Positions 34,629 to 43,055 of a DNA stretch of 64,000 nt are shown here, in pieces. Position 1 is the stretch's first letter. Every line of letters starts with the position of its first letter. Source of the DNA: an uncultured Planktomarina sp. (GTDB taxonomy: Bacteria; Pseudomonadota; Alphaproteobacteria; Rhodobacterales; Rhodobacteraceae); the NCBI GenBank assembly GCA_905181815.1, contig CAJIZA010000005.1, positions 243,407 to 307,406 of the forward strand, in the 5' to 3' direction. A program made the translations under genes and the position numbers. Under the pieces are notes generated by a model. That model was not told where the DNA came from and searched no databases. It saw nothing but the letters and a program-made list of their open reading frames with translations.

Positions 34629-35162
34629 CTAAACGATATTATAGTTTATTATGTAAACGTAGTGGATATCTGGATTGAAATCCTTTTCAATCAGATATTC
34701 ATTCAATCCATCCATTATTTTGTTAGTCATTATTTTTCGCCCTTCAGTCGTTAAAAGCTCATTGCTAATAGTATCTACGACTATAGTGGAAATCTCAGAA
34801 ACTAGTTCAGATTCAATCTCATAAATAGCTTTTATAAAAAAATCAGCAGTTACGTTAGTCTGATATGTAGCGATTGCCACCTCAAAACTAAATAGTTCTT
34901 TGGTGTCATTTAACCGTCCTTGAAACACGTTCTCGATTTTCAAATAATTATACTTATCGGCTAGTATAGGATTACCATCACCCGGCACATCTTCAGAATT
35001 CAATTCTGCCGCGCTTGACGCTTGAACGTTCTCGGCTTCCGCGAGCTCTTCGAGCTGCTCTTCAAAATAGACGCCAGAGTAATCAGCCTCCACTAACGTA
35101 TGCCCGAAACTAAACAACAATAAGACCAGTCCAGCTGGTAAAAATATTTGCAAATAGAACAT
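34629..35162 (-). CDS. Second FliL-like protein
   Basis: This 177-residue protein has an N-terminal membrane or signal segment (MFYLQIFLPAGLVLLLFSF), an acidic linker, and a domain like FliL: FSFEVAIATYQTNVTADFF, a helix with SEISTIVVDTISNELLTTEG, and a C-terminal YVYIINYNIV. FliL proteins flank stators. ATG 35162 is the start: GGAGG lies six bases upstream, and a sigma-54 promoter ends 24 bases before. The 13-residue-longer reading starts inside that promoter. A separate FliL next to fliK-M-N suggests specialised copies. Confidence 0.6.
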   Translation of the reverse strand: MFYLQIFLPAGLVLLLFSFGHTLVEADYSGVYFEEQLEELAEAENVQASSAAELNSEDVPGDGNPILADKYNYLKIENVFQGRLNDTKELFSFEVAIATYQTNVTADFFIKAIYEIESELVSEISTIVVDTISNELLTTEGRKIMTNKIMDGLNEYLIEKDFNPDIHYVYIINYNIV

Positions 35163-35185
35163 AGCGCCCCTCCAATTAAAGTGGA

Positions 35186-35200
35186 GCAAAAAACATGCCA
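35186..35200 (-). promoter_or_regulatory. Sigma-54 promoter of the second FliL-like gene
   Basis: The minus strand reads TGGCATG, four T bases, TTGC and then T. This is one of the best matches in the window, at exact spacing. Confidence 0.75.
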
Positions 35201-35226
35201 CATTGTTTTTTGGTTATACCAGCTCT

Positions 35227-35481
35227 TTATTCAGTTTTTTCTTTAATTTCGACGCTGATGCCTAAACGGTCTTCACCATCACGAAGTAATTGAGAACTGG
35301 AAAGATCAGTCAAACCGTCAAAATCAACTATCGTAAACGACACTTCCGCCTTAGAACTCGATATTTGAGTTATAATTTCGTTTTCAACAAATTTATGACG
35401 TAATATTTCATAACTCTTGAAAAATTCCAACCAATCGCCAAAATTACCATTCGAAATATTTACTGTTGCAATTACATCCAT
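35227..35481 (-). CDS. Small protein of unknown function
   Basis: This 84-residue protein starts at ATG 35481 (MDVIATVNISNGNFGDWLEF). It has a ferredoxin-like alternation of strands and helices, with FFKSYEILRHKFVENEIITQ, VSFTIVDFDGLTDL and SQLLRDGEDRLGISVEI. GGAAGA precedes the ATG. A longer reading to 35502 adds MYRKIYT without a site. No family recognised. Confidence 0.5.
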   Translation of the reverse strand: MDVIATVNISNGNFGDWLEFFKSYEILRHKFVENEIITQISSSKAEVSFTIVDFDGLTDLSSSQLLRDGEDRLGISVEIKEKTE

Positions 35482-35587
35482 TGTGTAAATCTTCCTATAC
35501 AATGCCCTGGGTACTCACCAAAGTTTTTATCAGATTATGACAAAATAGAAATTTTGCAAAACATTTATCAAAAATATTAAATAACTT

Positions 35588-35602
35588 TGGCACATAATTT
35601 GC
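35588..35602 (+). promoter_or_regulatory. Sigma-54 promoter of the peptidoglycan-binding-like gene
   Basis: TGGCACA, four bases, TTGC lies on the plus strand at exact spacing, about 38 bases before ATG 35641. The match is near consensus at both halves. Confidence 0.75.
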
Positions 35603-35640
35603 GGTCGAGTAGGATATATAATTTTTAGGAATCTAATCTT

Positions 35641-36249
35641 ATGTTGTTCGAAAAACACACTCGCCTTTGTGCCGCTATGTTCTTTGCATTCGTTCCAGCA
35701 TTGTCAGAAGCTAATTCTGCCTGCACGGAAGCAGCAAAAGATTTCAACCTTTGCTTAGACGACAAAATAGATCAGCAATTACTCTATTTAAACGAATACC
35801 CGAATGTGGATCAAACACTAATATATTATTCTGGAGCCATTTTATACAATGGTCCAACACTTAACAAAACTAACACACTCACTGAGCAACAAGACCCCTC
35901 AATTCAAGAAAATACCAAAAATTCAAATTTAATTCTAAGAGCTCAACCCAACACTGCAGAGAACCTAAAACCCGTATATGATGAAATTAAACATAAATTT
36001 GGCGCTTTAACTGACTTTGAAAGAAAAAATGTTCAAAAATGCCTGCGTTACGGCTCCTACACAGGAAAAGTCGACGGCATCTGGGGAAATGAAACCTTCC
36101 ATGCGATAAAAAACTTTCAGTTAAATTCAAGTAACGATACGGATAACAATAATGAAAACGGGGACACTAGTGTAATCACCAAAATTAAGAATTTATTTTC
36201 AAGAAAAAAATCTTGCTATGAATTAGTTAGTAAAGACTTCAAAATATAA
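35641..36249 (+). CDS. Secreted peptidoglycan-binding-like protein
   Basis: This 202-residue protein has a signal peptide (CAAMFFAFVPALSEA). A central-to-C-terminal segment resembles a PG_binding_1 domain: LTDFERKNVQKCLRYGSYTG, KVDGIWGNETFHAIKNFQ. Four cysteines flank it and the tail is basic. Such domains bind peptidoglycan. Its sigma-54 promoter ties it to flagellar expression. It may help the rod or stator cross or grip the wall, which is inference. Confidence 0.6.
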   Translation: MLFEKHTRLCAAMFFAFVPALSEANSACTEAAKDFNLCLDDKIDQQLLYLNEYPNVDQTLIYYSGAILYNGPTLNKTNTLTEQQDPSIQENTKNSNLILRAQPNTAENLKPVYDEIKHKFGALTDFERKNVQKCLRYGSYTGKVDGIWGNETFHAIKNFQLNSSNDTDNNNENGDTSVITKIKNLFSRKKSCYELVSKDFKI

Positions 36250-36335
36250 TTTTTTGCTTTTAAATATACGCCTAAAAATATACGCTTTTAAGGTAGTTGC
36301 GGCTTGTGACGTTTAATCGATACCGGGAGTTCATA

Positions 36336-37043
36336 ATGTCTGAAACAAATCAAGAAGAAGAGGCTAAGATCAGTGTCAATGTTTTGAGGGTCAAAGAAGA
36401 CGAAAACACCTACATCAACAGTTCAAAAGAGCGCATGTTCGATGTGGTGAGCTTATTTGTTAACAATGCCGAAAACTCCGTTGCGTTGAATGATTTCTCT
36501 CAAATTTTTAAAACTGTGACAGTTTGGATTAAATTCAGACCTCGCAAGCTCGGCACTTATGTTGAGGTTATGAAGGAGCGCACTACTGATACGACAATTA
36601 GCGTCCGCTACAGCGCAGATGAATATATTCCACACGTGAAAGAAGTGCTGAGAGATCATAAAATTCGAGTTAAGTCGATTGCTAATAACGTGATGGTATG
36701 TCACACCCCAAAGCCCAGCGATCAGGATATTGAAATAGCAGTTCAAAAAATCAAGGTGCTCGCTAACACAGCGAGGTCGTCACTCTCCCAGGTGAAAGCT
36801 GATACGATTCAGAGGTTACAAGCTGCTCTAAAAAACGAATATTTAGAAGCAAAAGATGTCAAGTTTGCAATCACCAACATAGAAAAAGTCGAACAACAAA
36901 TGGCGGCTATGTTGACTTACTTTAGGCTAGAGAACGAAAAAAAACTCAGTGGCCGAAAGTTTGAATTCGACACTGTTGAAGCTAAGGAAATTTGGTCAAC
37001 AGTTAACAAAAAAATTAAGAAAAATGGTAGCGTCGAAGTGTAA
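36336..37043 (+). CDS. Conserved-looking cytoplasmic protein, function unknown
   Basis: This 235-residue protein starts at ATG 36336 with a good GGGAG site. It is soluble: strands in the first half (about 55-130), then two long helices (AVQKIKVLANTARSSLSQVK, NIEKVEQQMAAMLTYFRLEN). The helical hairpin faintly resembles the core of ribosome recycling factor, but the key RRF segments are not visible, so I do not assign it. It ends three bases before the next gene, suggesting an operon. Confidence 0.5.
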   Translation: MSETNQEEEAKISVNVLRVKEDENTYINSSKERMFDVVSLFVNNAENSVALNDFSQIFKTVTVWIKFRPRKLGTYVEVMKERTTDTTISVRYSADEYIPHVKEVLRDHKIRVKSIANNVMVCHTPKPSDQDIEIAVQKIKVLANTARSSLSQVKADTIQRLQAALKNEYLEAKDVKFAITNIEKVEQQMAAMLTYFRLENEKKLSGRKFEFDTVEAKEIWSTVNKKIKKNGSVEV

Positions 37044-37046
37044 ATT

Positions 37047-37559
37047 ATGTCTATTTTTGAGCGCACACGACATTCAAGAATTATCTTGATAATTTTCTTA
37101 TGGTTTTTTGTTTTTCCCGCTGCGGCTAGCCCCAGTCTGCAAAACCACAAGCAAATCTCATTCAATTGCATACAAGATGAGCTGGAAAAATATTTTTGCA
37201 CTAATGTATCGGTAGCCAATCCAGACATAATTTTAACGCTCCCCAGACTAAAGCGGAAAAAAATTTCGCGATACGTTAATGCTTTCCGTATCATGCCATC
37301 GGTAACTAATCTTACAAAAGAAACTATTACTTTCGCCAAGATACGTTTAAAATTTTGGAAAAAGTCAGACCCGTTCCATGACTTCGTAATCCAACAAAAA
37401 ATAATACCAAACGACTCATCTCACACAAAAATTTCATACTTGATTAGAAGTGATGTCCCAGTACAAACCATACTGTATGGCGAGCTGCTGGCCACTATGG
37501 AAAATGGTTCATACGATCACTTAATACTGGAATTGTTAGACGTGAAATATGTAGAGTAG
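37047..37559 (+). CDS. Exported protein of unknown function
   Basis: This 170-residue protein has a signal peptide (IILIIFLWFFVFPAAAS). The mature part begins with two cysteines in NCIQDELEKYFCTN and continues with a strand-rich body (ITFAKIRLKFWKKSDPFHDF). It follows the preceding gene by three bases. No family recognised. Confidence 0.5.
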   Translation: MSIFERTRHSRIILIIFLWFFVFPAAASPSLQNHKQISFNCIQDELEKYFCTNVSVANPDIILTLPRLKRKKISRYVNAFRIMPSVTNLTKETITFAKIRLKFWKKSDPFHDFVIQQKIIPNDSSHTKISYLIRSDVPVQTILYGELLATMENGSYDHLILELLDVKYVE

Positions 37560-37612
37560 GTTAAGTCTTCTACACAATCCGCAGCTCAGAAGAGATTCAG
37601 TGGAAATATCGC

Positions 37613-39292
37613 ATGTGGCATAATACATTAAATCTTTTGTTTATTTCCATTTTAGTTGGGATACTCCTGGGCGTTTTCGGAGCAACTGCAGCTCACTATT
37701 TTAGAACTGGAATTTATTTCATCGAGCAACTTGTCAGTACTCGTTTTGATAATGCCAATCGTTTTATTTTAATTTTTTGTAGTCTCAGTATCGCTGCAGT
37801 TATGATAAGTTTAATCAAGGCGAAATTTAGTTTGATCAGATGGCACGGGCCAGCAGATACTATCTTTGCTGCACACCGAGTAGACAATGAACTTGATATA
37901 AAATCCGGTATTGCTAGTACTTTGGCGGCATTCTTCTCGGCTGCTGGTGGAGCGTCAGTTGGTCAATACGGGCCGTTAGTGCATTTTGGGGCAACACTAG
38001 GCTCATGGATTAAAACCATCCTCAAACTACGCATTAGTACAGATATTGTTCTTGGTGGAGGCGTTGCTGCCGCAATATCCGCTGGCTTCAGTGCTCCATT
38101 AACAGGAATAATCTTTGCCCATGAAGCCATATTGCGCCATTTTTCATTTAAGGCATTGGCGCCAATCGCAATAGCATCCGGTACCGCAATTGTAATTCAC
38201 AATTATTTATGGAGTTCATCGAACTTTATGATGGGGCTTTATCCAGGGACAGACATTGGCCCTATGATATTAATTTCCATTGCGGCCGGTCCATTCTTCG
38301 GCTTTGTTGCAATATTGTTCATGTTCACAATTCTAACATTTGCAAAAATTCCAACGCAAATGGGCTTGAACCAATTCCAATCATTTTTAGTAGCCATTAC
38401 CGGATTAAGCATAATTGGAACATTTTATCCTGAGGTCATGGGATTAGGTACTTCTGCAATAATAAGCCTTACAACTGGAAGTACGTTATTATTGATGGCA
38501 GTCGCAATCCTATTCGGAAAAATTATTGCAACAGCATTATCCTTGGGGTTTGGCTTTTTTGGTGGTGTTTTTTCGCCCGCTTTACTGGTAGGCGCCGCAG
38601 CAGGGTCCATTGCGACATCAGTCCTAAGTTGGATGGGGATACAATCATTTCAGGGGCCAGAGCTTATAATATGTGGGATGGCAGCTGTTGCTGGATCCGT
38701 TATTGGCGCTCCAATATCCATGATCATGATCGTACTAGAGCTCACAGGCTCATATAGTCTGGCATTAGTATCAACAATCGGAATCGTTACGGCAAGTATG
38801 ATCAGCGGTCAATTATTTGATCATTCCATTTTTGACAGGCAACTTTTAAGTCGTGGTATTGATCTTTCACGGGGCCGTATGGGTATAAGACTAATGGAAG
38901 AAAGTATTACAAAGATCACATCTTCGGATGTTTTAAAATTCAAGCCAGAGGTAATTGTCGACGTAGCAAAAGCCGAAATGGTAAAAATGCGGTTGAACGA
39001 AGCCTATGTTAACACGCATGAAGGTAAATATATTGGAAAACTTCACCTGAAGACATTGATATTTGCAAAGCCAAGTGATGCCATTATAAAATATACTGAT
39101 ACAGAGGCGTTAAACATAAAATCAGATGCCTCGTTGCAACAAGCCATTGAGGCTGCAGCAAACTTTATAGGTGAAACAATACCAATAGTTGATAGAAAAA
39201 CTGAAACATTAGTAGGTACAATTAACGAGGGTGATTTACTCAAGATGTACCTTGACCTTCAGGGGCAGACCATTGATTTAGAAAAACGGTAA
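37613..39292 (+). CDS. CLC-type chloride channel or transporter with CBS-like tail, gating glutamate replaced
   Basis: This 559-residue protein has the CLC fold: about 10-12 hydrophobic helices, the pore motif GQYGP at residues 117-121, and FGFFGGVFSPALLVGA near 315. The C-terminal 140 residues resemble a CBS pair. In ClC-ec1 the pore motif is GREGP and its glutamate (E148) is the external gate; here the aligned residue is tyrosine. The second proton-path glutamate (aligned with E203) may be E171 in FAHEAILRHF. The serine motif GSGIP is also absent (WHGPAD). The protein could be an uncoupled channel. It lies inside the flagellar accessory block, between an exported protein and the M15-type peptidase. 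Confidence 0.85.
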   Translation: MWHNTLNLLFISILVGILLGVFGATAAHYFRTGIYFIEQLVSTRFDNANRFILIFCSLSIAAVMISLIKAKFSLIRWHGPADTIFAAHRVDNELDIKSGIASTLAAFFSAAGGASVGQYGPLVHFGATLGSWIKTILKLRISTDIVLGGGVAAAISAGFSAPLTGIIFAHEAILRHFSFKALAPIAIASGTAIVIHNYLWSSSNFMMGLYPGTDIGPMILISIAAGPFFGFVAILFMFTILTFAKIPTQMGLNQFQSFLVAITGLSIIGTFYPEVMGLGTSAIISLTTGSTLLLMAVAILFGKIIATALSLGFGFFGGVFSPALLVGAAAGSIATSVLSWMGIQSFQGPELIICGMAAVAGSVIGAPISMIMIVLELTGSYSLALVSTIGIVTASMISGQLFDHSIFDRQLLSRGIDLSRGRMGIRLMEESITKITSSDVLKFKPEVIVDVAKAEMVKMRLNEAYVNTHEGKYIGKLHLKTLIFAKPSDAIIKYTDTEALNIKSDASLQQAIEAAANFIGETIPIVDRKTETLVGTINEGDLLKMYLDLQGQTIDLEKR

Positions 39293-39331
39293 TCAAAAGT
39301 TTCGCTCAACGTAAATTCGTCAATTTAAAAT

Positions 39332-39346
39332 TGGTACGATATTTGC
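39332..39346 (+). promoter_or_regulatory. Sigma-54 promoter of the M15-type peptidase gene
   Basis: TGGTACG, four bases, TTGC and then T matches the sigma-54 pattern at exact spacing. Its -12 element ends only 12 bases before the ATG at 39358, so the transcript would start at or very near the ATG. Confidence 0.6.
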
Positions 39347-39357
39347 TGACTTCTAAG

Positions 39358-40044
39358 ATGACGGTCCAGAAAAAAATATCGCGGCGTACGTTCTTCGCAG
39401 CAGCACTCTTGCCAGCCTTGTCGGAGGCCAAGCCACTGATAGATTTTGGACAAGGTCTTGGCTTATTTTCAAATCAAAAAAAATCTATCAGCAGAAATAA
39501 TTTCAATGGCCTAGCCTTGCACAATGATCCCGAACCCGAACTGCATGATTTTAATAAACTTAAATCAAACGATTTCTCACATGTCCTAGTCGAAAAAAAA
39601 TTTAATTTGAAACTCATAAGCGCTAACACAAAAGAAGAGGTTTCCTTTCAATTTCACAAAAATCATCGTCTTGGCAGCCAGGACATTTCTAAGTTAAATC
39701 ATTTTTTAAAGGATTGGCGAACCAATGAAATTAAGAAATTTGATGCAACAGTATTAAATGATTTTTTAAAGGTTTGCTCTTTATGTTCTGAAAAAATTGA
39801 TGCCTTAGAAGTAAACGTACATTCTGGGTTTAGGTCTAAAGAAACTAATGAATACTTGCGACGAAACAGTCTCAAGGTCGCTCGAAATTCGATGCATATT
39901 TTAGGAAAAGCCATAGATTTTTCTGTCCCGGGAATGAGCGCTCCGCAACTAGCAAAAATAGTTAAAGCCAACACTGAAGGCGGTGTTGGAAGCTACCCAA
40001 CTTTTGTCCACTTAGACAGTGGCCCCCAGCGGTCATGGTCATAA
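39358..40044 (+). CDS. Tat-exported M15/DUF882-type peptidase
   Basis: This 228-residue protein begins with a twin-arginine signal peptide (SRRTFFAAALLPALSEA). The C-terminal part has the M15/YcbK-like pattern: LEVNVHSGFRSKETNEYLRR, NSMHILGKAIDFSVPG, then VGSYPTFVHLDSG, with the zinc-site residues H, D and H visible. Such enzymes trim peptidoglycan. The longer reading from TTG 39331 lies inside the sigma-54 promoter, so ATG 39358 is used. Control by RpoN suggests it clears wall for the flagellar rod, which is inference. Confidence 0.75.
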   Translation: MTVQKKISRRTFFAAALLPALSEAKPLIDFGQGLGLFSNQKKSISRNNFNGLALHNDPEPELHDFNKLKSNDFSHVLVEKKFNLKLISANTKEEVSFQFHKNHRLGSQDISKLNHFLKDWRTNEIKKFDATVLNDFLKVCSLCSEKIDALEVNVHSGFRSKETNEYLRRNSLKVARNSMHILGKAIDFSVPGMSAPQLAKIVKANTEGGVGSYPTFVHLDSGPQRSWS

Positions 40045-40190
40045 TTAATGTTTATTAATGACAATTTAGTTCAACCATTTTAATAATATCAAAAAAATCT
40101 AACCAATTCAACCTCAAGACATTCACAATGCGTATGAATTGCCGTGCGTAGGTTAAACATTCAAACAACAAAAAAGCTTAAAATCTCAGA

Positions 40191-40565
40191 TTAGTCACAA
40201 TCTAAGTATCCACTGATCATACATTTTTTTGCCAGAATAAGCGCTTTAGAAATTTGTGACATTGTCATATTTTCCTCTAAATCTTGTTTATTCTTTCTTG
40301 CGACTACATCCCCATTTGATGCTGCCAAATTATACCACTGATGTGCTAGGACTTTATCTTGCTCAACACCGGCTCCAACCTCATACATATTGCCTAAGTT
40401 CGACATTGCAGTCGCGCTTCCGGAACTAGCTTTATGGCGCCACTCAATTATAGCCTGGGAATAATTGCCTAACATATACGCTGCAAAACCTTTGTCGAAA
40501 TTTTGTGAAACCGCGTTTTGAGCAGTCAAAAAAAAGATATGCGCTGCAATTAGAAAAAATTTCAT
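40191..40565 (-). CDS. Sel1-repeat-like exported protein
   Basis: This 124-residue protein has a signal peptide (MKFFLIAAHIFFLTAQNAVS) and Sel1-type helices: YMLGNYSQAIIEWRHKASSG, SAMSNLGNMYEVGAGVEQ-like and KVLAHQWYNLAASNGD. GGAG lies eight bases before ATG 40565, which is preferred over the reading from 40589. A related Sel1 protein lies at 5882-6496. Confidence 0.65.
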   Translation of the reverse strand: MKFFLIAAHIFFLTAQNAVSQNFDKGFAAYMLGNYSQAIIEWRHKASSGSATAMSNLGNMYEVGAGVEQDKVLAHQWYNLAASNGDVVARKNKQDLEENMTMSQISKALILAKKCMISGYLDCD

Positions 40566-40732
40566 TCGCGAAGCTCCAATTGACAACAACTTAAGAAAAT
40601 CAATTTACGAACCCTAATCAGTCGCTAACGTTTACAGAATGTTGTCATGATGCAATAGTTAATCAAGTTTCTCGTTAAGATGCTATTTATGCTTAATTGT
40701 TCCACTAAAATTTGACCTTTCAGTTTAAATAT

Positions 40733-40748
40733 ATTGTCTAGAGACAAT
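40733..40748. promoter_or_regulatory. Inverted repeat ATTGTC-TAGA-GACAAT
   Basis: A perfect six-base inverted repeat with a four-base spacer lies in the gap between the Sel1-like gene and the small membrane peptide gene. It could be an operator. No second copy was found in the window. Confidence 0.25.
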
Positions 40749-40877
40749 CATAACCTGAGAGGATATCGCCCTGATAGACACAAAACGCCTACCAAACCAA
40801 CTTACCAAACCCATAAGTAAAATTTCCGTCTTTCAGTGACCTAATTGCCGATTCAATTTACTTTTCTCCAGCTAATT

Positions 40878-41000
40878 TCACGTTAAAGCAGATACCGCAT
40901 AAACGGCACCAAGTATCGGTAGACCTATTATGGCCACGGATAATAAGAAACGTGCTGCGTGCCACAGAAAGTAACTATTTGTGTATGAATTATCGCTCAT
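40878..41000 (-). CDS. 40-residue membrane peptide
   Basis: This small gene at ATG 41000 has GAGGG eight bases upstream. The product (MSDNSYTNSYFLWHAARFLL, then VAIIGLPILGAVYAVSALT) has one membrane helix. Longer readings upstream of the ATG are hydrophobic but lack a site. Family unknown. Confidence 0.4.
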   Translation of the reverse strand: MSDNSYTNSYFLWHAARFLLSVAIIGLPILGAVYAVSALT

Positions 41001-41252
41001 TCTACTGCCCTCTTTTTTAACAATTAATTTAGGAAAATAAATCAATAAATCTATAGTAAAATGTTGCCTAAAAACCAATTTATGTGACCAAACAACCAAT
41101 TGAACAATTGCAGAAAAGACATACCAAATGTAGCAAAGTAAGTTGCAAATAAGCAACACAATAGGGCTAGCAAAAGCCTCCAACCTGATAAATAACAACG
41201 ACACAACCGGCTTATTTCTGAAAAAATGGCCGGCTCACCACAGTCACTCTCA

Positions 41253-41630
41253 CTAAACAAGAGGCCTAAAACGTATAGGCCAAGAAACCTCGATAGAAAA
41301 TCTTCCATTCAGAAGCTGGATGAAATTTAAAAGCCGGGCCCCGATATTACGCTGTTGTTCTGAGCACAACGAAAATCCGGTCTCAACACAGAAAGTAGCG
41401 AATGCCTGATCGGGATTTAACCCAAGATAATGCGCATAAGAACGGACATAACCAGGAACAAATTTTAAGCATCGAAACGCGGATACATCTCCACTTTCTA
41501 TTGCTAAAATATACTTTTTTGATAGCCGTAATTCCAACCGCACGTCAGTAATGGACTTACCCAGCGTCGCACGTTCACCTCGCATAATGTCACCTAAGGT
41601 TACTTCAAAATCATCAAACTGTTGCAACAT
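41253..41630 (-). CDS. RodZ-like HTH protein (possibly cut short by a frameshift)
   Basis: This 125-residue protein carries a RodZ/HTH_25-type domain: TLGDIMRGERATLGKSITDV, LSKKYILAIESGDVSAF, VPGYVRSYAHYLGLNPDQAF. In RodZ-type proteins this domain is followed by a membrane helix. Here the frame ends without one. Another frame overlapping the end (41308-41051) carries a strongly hydrophobic stretch (GWRLLLALLCCLFATYF), so a one-base shift may have split an HTH-TM protein. It may organise cell shape or act in motility. Confidence is good for the domain, poor for the whole gene. Confidence 0.6.
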   Translation of the reverse strand: MLQQFDDFEVTLGDIMRGERATLGKSITDVRLELRLSKKYILAIESGDVSAFRCLKFVPGYVRSYAHYLGLNPDQAFATFCVETGFSLCSEQQRNIGARLLNFIQLLNGRFSIEVSWPIRFRPLV

Positions 41631-41949
41631 TTCGAATTTAACTCACTTTTTTGCTTCTAGGATCGCTGAAACCAATTTCAAAATCTTTGTGCTAGCTGCT
41701 AGGCTATCACATTGTCGCAGCAATCAACAAGAAAACGCATCCGCATCCGCAAGAAATCATCACCAATCCTCTGTTAGTAAAATTCAAAAGGGTAAGTAAT
41801 ACAAATGCCTCTGACTTTTGGTCTTAAAATCAATTGAGTTTCATCGGTCAAAATGTATTAATAAAAAAGGTGGGTAGTCGGAAGTACACATAGGAATTTC
41901 CAATAATTCACTGATCTTGTAAAAAATTAACAACCCAAGAAGTGAAATT
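41631..41949. other. Gap of about 320 bases, no gene seen
   Basis: I see no coding frame with a ribosome site and no sigma-54 match. A GCATCC direct repeat occurs near 41738. The stretch likely holds only promoters for the flanking divergent genes. Confidence 0.3.
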
Positions 41950-42387
41950 ATGCGAAAATTGAAACATAAATTAATCGCTTTAACTCTAATTCTATTCAAC
42001 TTGGCTATTATGTCGACATCCGCGCTGAGCGCCAACGTTCCATGCAATGTGCAGTTAGAGTTCGACAGTAATTCAAAGGGTTCAGTCGCAAACTACGTAC
42101 TCTCATTACAATTGAAAAACACTACTGGTCGGCAAGTGATTGGTGCGTCGGTATTGTATGGTGATGCGAATAATCACCAGCTCGGTAATGCCTTGCTCAT
42201 TTGTTCAAATGGACTAAAAAACGAAGTCAGTCCAGGAAGTTATGGTAGCTGTACAGGTGTGCTACAAAAGGTAGATGGTGCATTTATGAACGCTTTTGGC
42301 AGTGAAAAGTGGACTGAAATAGTCAACACACAATTAGAGAAGTTGAACGCTGTAAAAAAATGTGAGATCCTTGGTTTTTCATATTAA
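41950..42387 (+). CDS. Exported protein of unknown function
   Basis: This 145-residue protein has a signal peptide (LIALTLILFNLAIMSTSALS, mature from ANVPC). Four cysteines lie in the mature part, with strand-like segments (SVANYVLSLQLKNTTG). The ATG follows AAGAAG. No family recognised. Possible secreted structural protein. Confidence 0.5.
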   Translation: MRKLKHKLIALTLILFNLAIMSTSALSANVPCNVQLEFDSNSKGSVANYVLSLQLKNTTGRQVIGASVLYGDANNHQLGNALLICSNGLKNEVSPGSYGSCTGVLQKVDGAFMNAFGSEKWTEIVNTQLEKLNAVKKCEILGFSY

Positions 42388-42507
42388 CAAAATATCTTGA
42401 AATATTTCCATTTTGCAGCACGACATTAATACATGTTTAGAAACTAGCATCATGCAAATTAGTTCCGACATTTAATGGGCACGCACAATTAGCCAACATA
42501 ATCGAGC

Positions 42508-42900
42508 TCAGTTTTTGAATGTATTTCTTAAAGAATCGAATGTGTTTTTTAATCGATCGGAAATATTGCAATCTACTTCGATTGTCATTTTCTTTTGGGC
42601 CGGATGCGATTCAAAATCCGCGGTTACATCCCTGAATTTTGGATCCACCTGGATTTGCAATCGGTTACCTTCAACTGTTCGCAGGTAAGCTTTGCTAAAA
42701 TTAAAACCCACATTTTTTTTTGTCTCTAAATCGACCACAACAAATGATTCGTGGGACAACTCGCAATTAGTTACAAGTTGTATTTCGGAAATTATTTCAT
42801 CTTGCGATTTGTTTAACTTTAGATTTTTTTCGACAGTAACTCGAAAAGTAACAAAATTGGTTATCAAAATTAGAATGGCAATCAAAAATATATTTTTCAT
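42508..42900 (-). CDS. Single-TM protein of unknown function
   Basis: This 130-residue protein has an N-terminal membrane helix (MKNIFLIAILILITNFVTFR) that may be an anchor, and a soluble domain with two cysteines (VTNCELSH, VDCNISD). AGGA lies 12 bases before the ATG, a weak site. Family unknown. Confidence 0.45.
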   Translation of the reverse strand: MKNIFLIAILILITNFVTFRVTVEKNLKLNKSQDEIISEIQLVTNCELSHESFVVVDLETKKNVGFNFSKAYLRTVEGNRLQIQVDPKFRDVTADFESHPAQKKMTIEVDCNISDRLKNTFDSLRNTFKN

Positions 42901-43055
42901 TCGTAATCACATTCCTATGTATCGTTTAGTGGAACCTGGCTGATGACGCGTTTGGTTATCCCTATCGAAGTCATTATATTATAATTGATATAATTCCTAT
43001 CGAGTATAGTTAAAGTAGCTCTAGGACATCCATTAGTATGTAGCAGGAGAAAATT

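Noticed and set aside
35163-35201. Longer start for the second FliL-like gene
   Set aside because: The extra codons lie inside a sigma-54 promoter.
40878-41204. 108-codon reading of the small membrane peptide
   Set aside because: The only good ribosome site is at ATG 41000, giving 40 residues.
41051-41308. 85-codon hydrophobic frame on the minus strand as a separate gene
   Set aside because: No ribosome site and it overlaps the HTH gene; kept only as a possible continuation of that gene.
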